10,119 nucleotides of DNA, taken from assembly GCA_029266015.1 (NCBI GenBank), contig JAJUFK010000075.1, forward strand, positions 1 to 10,119, given 5' to 3'. Position numbers and translations under genes: made by a program. This DNA is from Bacteroidota bacterium. Its GTDB lineage: Bacteria; Bacteroidota; Bacteroidia; Bacteroidales; UBA1715. A model generated the notes under the pieces. The model saw only the letters and a program-made list of their open reading frames with translations, was not told where the DNA came from and ran no database searches. Positions 5,186 to 10,119 of the stretch are shown piece after piece; the first letter of the stretch is position 1; every line of letters starts with the position of its first letter.

Positions 5186-6841
5186 ATGAGGAAAATAAGA
5201 CGAATTTTATGTTATATATTACTTTTCTGTATCCCTATCGTAGGATATGGACAATTTCCTCCTCCTCCTTCATATAATCATTTATTCGATTTTTATTTAA
5301 CACCAAATTTTCCAAGTTTAGTTGGTCCTGACCACACATTTGAAGGTTCATTGATTCGATTACCCAATAATGATATTTTACATTTATTCAGAATAGACCC
5401 CGGTTATTTTGGGAATCATGTTGGCAACAATGGTGGAATTGGTAAACGTATTTCAAAAGACAATGGCAAAACATGGAGTGCGCCTGAAGTAATTTATAAC
5501 GATCAATATGACAATCGCTTTTCAACCGCTTATAGACTTGACAATGGTGATATTATTGCTTTTTTTAGACGTTATAACTGTTACGACACATGGAACGGCG
5601 TAAATGTTGACAGTGATATGATAATAAGTACTGATAATGGAGAAACATGGTCATCACGTATATATTTACAACAAATTGGCCCTTCGGGTTGTTTTATGAA
5701 TGTATTTAAAATAGATGGTAAACCGGGATATTTTGCTTCAACATATGCTAATTCATATATTGACTTACGATATAGTATTGACGGATATTCTTGGGATAGT
5801 ATTTATTATAAATGGGACTATAGAGACAGCGCTCATTTACAAATAAACGAACCATATTTTGCCTCACTTGGTGGTGGAAAAGTAATTGGTTTATTTAGAG
5901 TAGAAAACCGTCCTATTCACCAAGTAATATCGTATGATTTTGGTAAAACTTGGTCAGAACCAACACCAACAAATATAGCAAACGGGTTTTTCTGTCCTGC
6001 CCCAACTATAATGTATAATGAAGGATTCAATAAAGCATTAATAGTCGTAACAGATAGAAGAGGTGCAAGTTATGATATAAATAATTTTAATTCAGGAGTA
6101 TGGGTTTATTTTGAAGATGTTGATAAAATAATATCAAACCCATTAGAATACAATTCATATAATTTTATACAACGCGGTTTTCCCAATACATTCCGTATGT
6201 TAGGATATCCTTCTACCATTGAAACCAGCGACACAAGTTATATAGTATTATATAGTGATGCTTACAAAAAACCAAATTCACTGGAAGATGCCGATTATTA
6301 TCAATTTTCAATTGTAATAAATCCTGCAATTGGCAAAAAATCTCAATCTATTTTTCTTGAATTCATGAACGATTTCACATATGAACAAGTGCCTTATACT
6401 CCTTTTGCTAATGCAACTTCCGGATTACCTGTTCGATTTGAATCTACCAATCCGTCTATAGTAAAAATAACCAACAATGTATTTGAATTTGTTGGCGTTG
6501 GCGAATGTGAGATTAAAGCATATCAAGACGGAAACAACGACTTCCATGAAGCAGCACCGCAAACTCAAACTATACGAGTAAACAAAGCAAAACAAAATCT
6601 ACTATTACCTCCATTACAATCATTACGATATGGTCAAAATGATATTTCACTTCCACCTTATTCAACAAAACAATTACCAATATCATATGAAATTACTAAT
6701 CCTGACATTGCAGAAATTGTTGACGGTAAATTGCTTATTAAATCTTCAGGTAATACAGAATTAATAGCATGGCAAGAAGGGAATTCTTTGTATGAACCAA
6801 TTATTAAAACATATTTACTACACATAGATAGAGCTTATTAA
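5186..6841 (+). CDS. Sialidase-like Asp-box protein, truncated product as translated to the TAA
   Basis: This is the 551-residue product actually encoded up to the TAA. It starts MRKIRRILCYILLFCIPIVG, a standard Sec signal peptide, and holds the whole predicted propeller with its three good Asp boxes plus the first two Ig-like repeats. It ends at LLHIDRAY, the last residues before the repeat-starting glutamine. Such a product could still be folded and exported to the periplasm by Sec. It lacks the C-terminal signal needed to cross the outer membrane through the type IX system, so it should not reach the surface. Whether it is made stably is unknown. The start is chosen because it gives a good signal peptide. 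Confidence 0.75.
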   Translation: MRKIRRILCYILLFCIPIVGYGQFPPPPSYNHLFDFYLTPNFPSLVGPDHTFEGSLIRLPNNDILHLFRIDPGYFGNHVGNNGGIGKRISKDNGKTWSAPEVIYNDQYDNRFSTAYRLDNGDIIAFFRRYNCYDTWNGVNVDSDMIISTDNGETWSSRIYLQQIGPSGCFMNVFKIDGKPGYFASTYANSYIDLRYSIDGYSWDSIYYKWDYRDSAHLQINEPYFASLGGGKVIGLFRVENRPIHQVISYDFGKTWSEPTPTNIANGFFCPAPTIMYNEGFNKALIVVTDRRGASYDINNFNSGVWVYFEDVDKIISNPLEYNSYNFIQRGFPNTFRMLGYPSTIETSDTSYIVLYSDAYKKPNSLEDADYYQFSIVINPAIGKKSQSIFLEFMNDFTYEQVPYTPFANATSGLPVRFESTNPSIVKITNNVFEFVGVGECEIKAYQDGNNDFHEAAPQTQTIRVNKAKQNLLLPPLQSLRYGQNDISLPPYSTKQLPISYEITNPDIAEIVDGKLLIKSSGNTELIAWQEGNSLYEPIIKTYLLHIDRAY

Positions 6842-7321
6842 GATATAGCAATTGATAATATACCTTTATTACATTATAAAAATACCTATTCTAAATTACC
6901 AAAATATTCTACCGTTGGATTAGAATTGCTATATGAATCATCAGATACTACTATTGCAAAAATTAAAAACAGTGAATTAATAGCAGTTGGAGTAGGTCAA
7001 TGTGAATTGACTATACAGCAATTAGGCAATGAAATATATCATCCTATTATAAAATCAGAAACTATTGTAATTGATAAAGCAAATCAAACTATACACTTTG
7101 ACCCTATACATATGAATATAGGAGATACAGTAATAATTCCGACAGTATACGCTTCATCAGGATTACCTGTTTCTCTTGTTTCATCCGACACAAGTATTGC
7201 TGAAATTAAAAATGGTAAAATTTATCCGAAACGACATGGTAACTGTTATATTACAGCAACACAACCCGGGAATAAATTATATTATGCAGCACAAGATATA
7301 ATTCAAGAACTTCTTGTGCCT
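6335..7321 (+). repeat. Four tandem Ig-like repeats of 82-83 codons
   Basis: Each unit opens with a K/R-rich 'KAxQxI' motif: KSQSI with Gln387 (codon 6344), KAKQNL with Gln470 (codon 6593), RAY-stop-DI at codon 552 (6839), and KANQTI with Gln634 (codon 7085). Spacing is 83, 82 and 82 codons. Within units the pattern is SGLPV, then an (S/T)(N/D).(S/T)I or similar strand, GxGxCE(I/L), and QxGNxxY/F. This matches the Bacteroidetes Ig-like repeat found in long secreted proteins. The repeat is a protein-level one; the DNA copies have diverged, so the array is not a recent duplication. Confidence 0.8.
6839..6841 (+). other. In-frame TAA replacing the conserved repeat-start glutamine codon
   Basis: The triplet TAA stands where the other three repeats all have CAA (6344-6346, 6593-6595, 7085-7087). 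One C-to-T transition explains it. TAA ends the helicase gene and argG in this same window, so it is a real stop codon in this organism and has not been reassigned. The following base is G and no special recoding structure is evident. The next in-frame ATG is not until codon 643 (MNIGD), so re-initiation of the remainder is unlikely. Confidence 0.85.
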
Positions 7322-7570
7322 ACTATTGCAGATTCTGTTCCTAATGTGATATATACAGCTTACCCTAATCCTTCAAAAGGAGTAGTGTATATTTTAAATT
7401 CACAAGGTAAACGCATTGAATTACAAACATTAACAGGTGAAACCTTATTTTTAACAGAAAATTTATCAAACGAATATATCGATATCTCAACATTTCCTGA
7501 TGGAGTGTATGTTATTAAAATTATAGACAATGATGTATATGAAACATTATTTATAATTTTACAACATTAG
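6842..7570 (+). pseudogene. Detached 3' part: Ig-like repeats 3-4 and T9SS sorting domain
   Basis: After the TAA the same frame stays open for 242 codons. It holds repeat 3 (from DIAIDN), repeat 4 (KANQTIHFDP through QELLVP) and a sorting domain. The latter has the usual T9SS type A signs: YPNPSKGVVYI (726-736 of the joined reading), the LTGETL beta turn, ISTFPDGVYVIKI (767-779) and a basic-poor end. A TTG at 6926 could be called as a start, but it sits inside repeat 3 and has no signal peptide, so I do not regard this as a separate gene. It would only be made by readthrough of the TAA or if the stop is an error. Confidence 0.75.
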
Positions 7571-7653
7571 TATTTTTTCTAAACATATGCTGGTAACTTC
7601 TCAAAATAGTGGGAAATTATTTTATTTTTTCTCAAAAACTCTTACAAAAAAAG

Positions 7654-7661
7654 TATATTTG
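7654..7661 (+). promoter_or_regulatory. -7 promoter element for argG
   Basis: TATATTTG perfectly matches the TAnnTTTG -7 element and ends 29 nt before the argG start. The -33 part is weak: only T-rich sequence (TTTT at 7627-7630, 23-nt spacer) is seen. The presence of this element suggests argG and the downstream transporter can be transcribed independently of the interrupted gene upstream. No clear ArgR-type operator was recognised in 7571-7690. Confidence 0.5.
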
Positions 7662-7690
7662 CCACACAAAAAATTTATAATCAAAGAATA

Positions 7691-8878
7691 ATGTCAAAAA
7701 TAGCAGTATTAGCATTTAGTGGAGGTTTAGATACCTCATATTGTGCAAAATTTTACAGCAAAGAGAAAGGATTAAATATACATTCGGTAATTATCAATAC
7801 CGGAGGTTTTAGCGAACAAGAATTAAAAGATATTGAACACAAAGCTCATGCTCTTGGCGTTTCAAAACATGTATGTATTGATATATCTCAAGAATATTAT
7901 AAAAAATGTATTCGTTATATGATATATGGTAATATTCTCAAAAACAATACATATCCTCTTTCGGTTAGTTCTGAACGTATCTTTCAAGCTATGGCCTTAG
8001 CCAAATATGCACGTGATGTAGAAGCTTCATATATTATACATGGAAGTACCGGTGCAGGTAATGATCAAGTACGATTTGACTTGGCTTTTCAGGTAATTTG
8101 TCCTGATATTGAAATATTAACTCCTGTTCGCGATGAAAAATTAACTCGCGAATATGAAATACAATATTTAAAAGATAATGGTATTGAATTCGACTTTAAA
8201 AAAGCTGAATATTCAATAAATCAAGGTTTATGGGGTACAAGTATTGGAGGAAAAGAAACACTCAATTCTGCACTTACTATCCCGGAATCGGCATATCCAT
8301 CGCAATTGGAAGCAACAGAACCGACTACATTAGAACTTGAATTTGACAAAGGTGAAGTAATTGCATTACAAGGAGTAATATACAAAGACCCACTTGATGT
8401 AATTCAAAAACTAAACGAAATTGCTTCAAAATATGCAATAGGAAGAGGAATGCATGTAGGCGACACAATTATTGGTATAAAAGGTCGTGTAGCATTCGAA
8501 GCTGCGGCTCCTATGATTATTATAAAAGCGCATCATCAATTAGAAAAACATAATTTAACCAAATGGCAACTGTATTGGAAAGAACAATTAGCCAATTGGT
8601 ATGGTATGTTGCTCCATGAAGCTCAATATCAAGAACCGGTAATGCGTAATATTGAGAAATTTTTAGAAGATACTCAAAAACATATATGCGGTAAAGTGTT
8701 TATAAAACTATATCCGTACAATTTTGATATTATTGGTATAGAATCAAAATATGATATGATGCAAGCTAAATTTGCTCAATATGGCGAAATGAATACGGCA
8801 TTCTCGGGTGAAGACGTTAAAGGTTTTACCAAAATTTTATCGAACCAAATAAAACTGTATAATTCAGTAGAAGACTAA
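7691..8878 (+). CDS. argG: Argininosuccinate synthase
   Basis: The 395-residue enzyme joins citrulline and aspartate with ATP hydrolysis to AMP, making argininosuccinate in the cytoplasm, the penultimate step of arginine biosynthesis. Visible signatures: the N-type ATP-pyrophosphatase loop AFSGGLDTS (8-16), HGSTGAGNDQVRFD (117-130), the aspartate/citrulline region with TPVRDEKLTREYEIQYLKDNGI (144-165), and YSINQGLWGTSIGG (174-187). Family members outside this phylum more often have GCTGKGNDQ in the second motif; the GSTGAGNDQ form fits a Bacteroidetes ArgG. Length is near the usual 400. The ATG at 7691 is fixed by the conserved MSKIAVLAFSGG start. A POT transporter follows 11 bp later, implying co-transcription. 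argC, often next in the phylum, is not there. The GNAT gene lies upstream, separated by the interrupted secreted-protein gene. Confidence 0.97.
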   Translation: MSKIAVLAFSGGLDTSYCAKFYSKEKGLNIHSVIINTGGFSEQELKDIEHKAHALGVSKHVCIDISQEYYKKCIRYMIYGNILKNNTYPLSVSSERIFQAMALAKYARDVEASYIIHGSTGAGNDQVRFDLAFQVICPDIEILTPVRDEKLTREYEIQYLKDNGIEFDFKKAEYSINQGLWGTSIGGKETLNSALTIPESAYPSQLEATEPTTLELEFDKGEVIALQGVIYKDPLDVIQKLNEIASKYAIGRGMHVGDTIIGIKGRVAFEAAAPMIIIKAHHQLEKHNLTKWQLYWKEQLANWYGMLLHEAQYQEPVMRNIEKFLEDTQKHICGKVFIKLYPYNFDIIGIESKYDMMQAKFAQYGEMNTAFSGEDVKGFTKILSNQIKLYNSVED

Positions 8879-8889
8879 ATTAAAAAACT

Positions 8890-10119
8890 ATGTATAAACA
8901 CCCTAAAGCCTTAGTTATACTATTCTTTACAGAAATGTGGGAACGATTTAGTTTCTACGGCATGCGGGCGTTACTTACCTTATATTTAACTCTTCAATTA
9001 TTTAAACATTTACAAGAACCCGAAAAAAAAGCAACTGCGTTTGGCATATATGCCGCATATGGTGCATTGGTATATGCTACTCCTTTTTTAGGCGGTTTGA
9101 TAGCCGATAAATTTTTAGGTCATAAAAAGGCAGTAATATGGGGTGCAATTCTTATGGCTATAGGACATTTTGCCATGGCAATAGAAACAGAATTTTGGCT
9201 CTATATTGCACTTTCATTTTTAATATTGGGAAATGGTTTTTTTAAACCTAATATTTCTTCAATTGTTGGTGAATTGTACGAACAAAATGACCCAAGACGT
9301 GATGGGGGATTTACCATATTTTATATGGGAGTAAATTTAGGCGCATTCTTATCTCCGCTTGTATGTGGAACCATTGGAGAATTATATGGATGGAAATATG
9401 GTTTTGGAATAGCCGGATTTGGAATGATTGCCGGCCTATTTATATTTTTACGATGGAAACATTGGCTCAACATTCATGATAAAGTAATAGAAACCGAAAC
9501 ATCATATTTAGTAACACAAGAAATAAAACCTGTTGGAGAACCACCTTCACAAGAAAAATTACAAAAACCATTATTTTTAGGAATTTCAACAGAATATATG
9601 ATATATATTGTAAGTTTTGTTTCTTTAGCTCTTTTTGCTCTTATGGTGAAACATTACGAACTTATGACCTATGTTCTTACACCATTTTCGTTATTGGTGT
9701 TTGGCATTATAATAGTTTTAGCAATGCGCAGTCCAAAAATAGAACGCGAACGTTTATTTGTCATTCTCATATTACTCTTATTTACTACTTTATTTTGGGC
9801 GTTTTTTGAACAAGCCGGTTCATCTCTAACGTTATTTGCTAACGAAAATGTTGACCGTAATCTTTTTTCATGGCAAATACCTGCATCATTATTTCAATCG
9901 GTTAATCCGTTATTTATTATCATATTTGCCAGCCCATTTACCATACTGTGGTTATGGTTAGCATCAAAGAAAAAAGAACCTTCAACTCCTATTAAATTTG
10001 CTTGGGGTATACTTTTACTTAGTTTAGGATTTCTAGTACTTGCCATTGCACCACTGTTTGTTGCACAAACATCATTACATATAGAACAAGGTGGCATATC
10101 ATGGCTTATACAAGCAGCG
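8890..10119 (+). CDS. POT/PTR2-family proton-coupled peptide transporter, C-terminus beyond right edge
   Basis: From the ATG at 8890 the frame is open for 410 codons to the window edge. The N-terminus MYKHPKALVILFFTEMWERFSFYG has the proton-coupling ExxER motif (E15-M-W-E18-R19). This is followed by LGGLIADKFLGHKK (MFS loop 2-3 signature), GNGFFKPNISSIVGELY (113-129, PTR2 signature) and FTIFYMGVNLGAFLSPLVCG (second PTR2 signature). The TM7 motif FWAFFEQAGSSLTLFANENVDR also fits. Many hydrophobic helices are evident, so it is an inner-membrane importer of di-/tripeptides driven by protons. Usual length is about 450-550, so perhaps 50-150 residues are missing. It starts 11 bp after argG, which suggests one transcript, perhaps linking arginine synthesis with peptide scavenging; that link is inference. 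The peptide preference cannot be read from the sequence. Confidence 0.93.
   Translation, partial: MYKHPKALVILFFTEMWERFSFYGMRALLTLYLTLQLFKHLQEPEKKATAFGIYAAYGALVYATPFLGGLIADKFLGHKKAVIWGAILMAIGHFAMAIETEFWLYIALSFLILGNGFFKPNISSIVGELYEQNDPRRDGGFTIFYMGVNLGAFLSPLVCGTIGELYGWKYGFGIAGFGMIAGLFIFLRWKHWLNIHDKVIETETSYLVTQEIKPVGEPPSQEKLQKPLFLGISTEYMIYIVSFVSLALFALMVKHYELMTYVLTPFSLLVFGIIIVLAMRSPKIERERLFVILILLLFTTLFWAFFEQAGSSLTLFANENVDRNLFSWQIPASLFQSVNPLFIIIFASPFTILWLWLASKKKEPSTPIKFAWGILLLSLGFLVLAIAPLFVAQTSLHIEQGGISWLIQAA

Larger units (their letters stand above)
5186..7570 (+). pseudogene. Secreted sialidase-like beta-propeller protein with Ig-like repeats and T9SS sorting domain, interrupted by one in-frame TAA
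   Basis: Read through a single TAA at codon 552, this is one 794-codon gene in one frame. The order is: signal peptide (about 1-22, likely cut before QF), a BNR/Asp-box beta-propeller (about 30-380), four Ig-like repeats (about 384-712), and a type IX secretion C-terminal sorting domain (about 724-794). Asp boxes S.D.G.TW occur at 90-97, 148-155 and 249-256, with a degenerate SIDGYSW at 197-203. LIRLPNNDI (56-64) resembles the FRIP arginine motif of sialidases. The likely role of the intact protein is binding or cleaving sialic acid or another glycan at the cell surface or outside the cell. The full catalytic set could not be confirmed. After the TAA there are 242 more open codons with conserved repeat and sorting-domain features, so the break is recent, a sequencing error, or bypassed. 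Position between the GNAT gene and argG suggests later insertion. Confidence 0.8.

Noticed and set aside
6839..6841. Genome-wide reassignment of TAA to glutamine
   Set aside because: The helicase gene and argG both end with TAA at conserved protein ends, so TAA works as a stop here.
6926..7570. Separate gene starting at TTG 6926
   Set aside because: The frame is the direct continuation of the upstream gene, the TTG lies inside an Ig-like repeat, and there is no signal peptide although the product ends in a secretion sorting domain.

Overview
The window looks like a stretch of chromosome from an AT-rich member of the Bacteroidetes, plausibly Bacteroidales although the rank is not proven. Four things point there. 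The -7 elements fit the Bacteroidetes TAnnTTTG consensus, and purine-rich Shine-Dalgarno sequences are absent. One secreted protein ends in a type IX secretion (T9SS) sorting domain and carries the 'KAxQxI ... SGLPV ... GN..Y' Ig-like repeats common in this phylum. There is a Bacteroidetes-type GlmU-like protein next to a zinc-free ribosomal protein L31. Finally, a GNAT acyltransferase lies near argG.

Left part, minus strand (1-1580). The first 41 codons of a GlmU-family nucleotidyltransferase run off the left edge. Next come rpmE2 (L31 type B), with its own promoter and a clear intrinsic terminator, and a secreted MORN/YwqK-like repeat protein. The 175-bp gap 1581-1755 is a divergent promoter region with signals on both strands.

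Middle, plus strand (1756-4346). A DEAD-box RNA helicase, kdsA (KDO-8-phosphate synthase of the metal-dependent class) and a small exported protein with a calcium-loop-like motif are spaced 17 and 3 bp apart and probably form one transcript.

Right part, plus strand (4533-10119). A GNAT acyltransferase with a four-cysteine C-terminus is followed by a large secreted sialidase-like gene, then argG, then the first 410 codons of a POT-family peptide transporter. The GNAT and argG probably belong to arginine biosynthesis, where the GNAT is a candidate for the unusual glutamate N-acyltransferase of this phylum. Compared with the layout I recall for the phylum, the pair is split by the secreted-protein gene.

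The most notable feature is in that gene (5186-7570). It is open in one frame except for a single TAA at 6839-6841. The TAA falls exactly on the glutamine codon that starts each of its Ig-like repeats: the other three repeats have CAA at the same place, 82-83 codons apart. One C-to-T change therefore appears to have cut off the last two repeats and the T9SS sorting signal. No CRISPR array, tRNA, rRNA or insertion sequence was seen, and no gene-free stretch exceeds about 190 bp.
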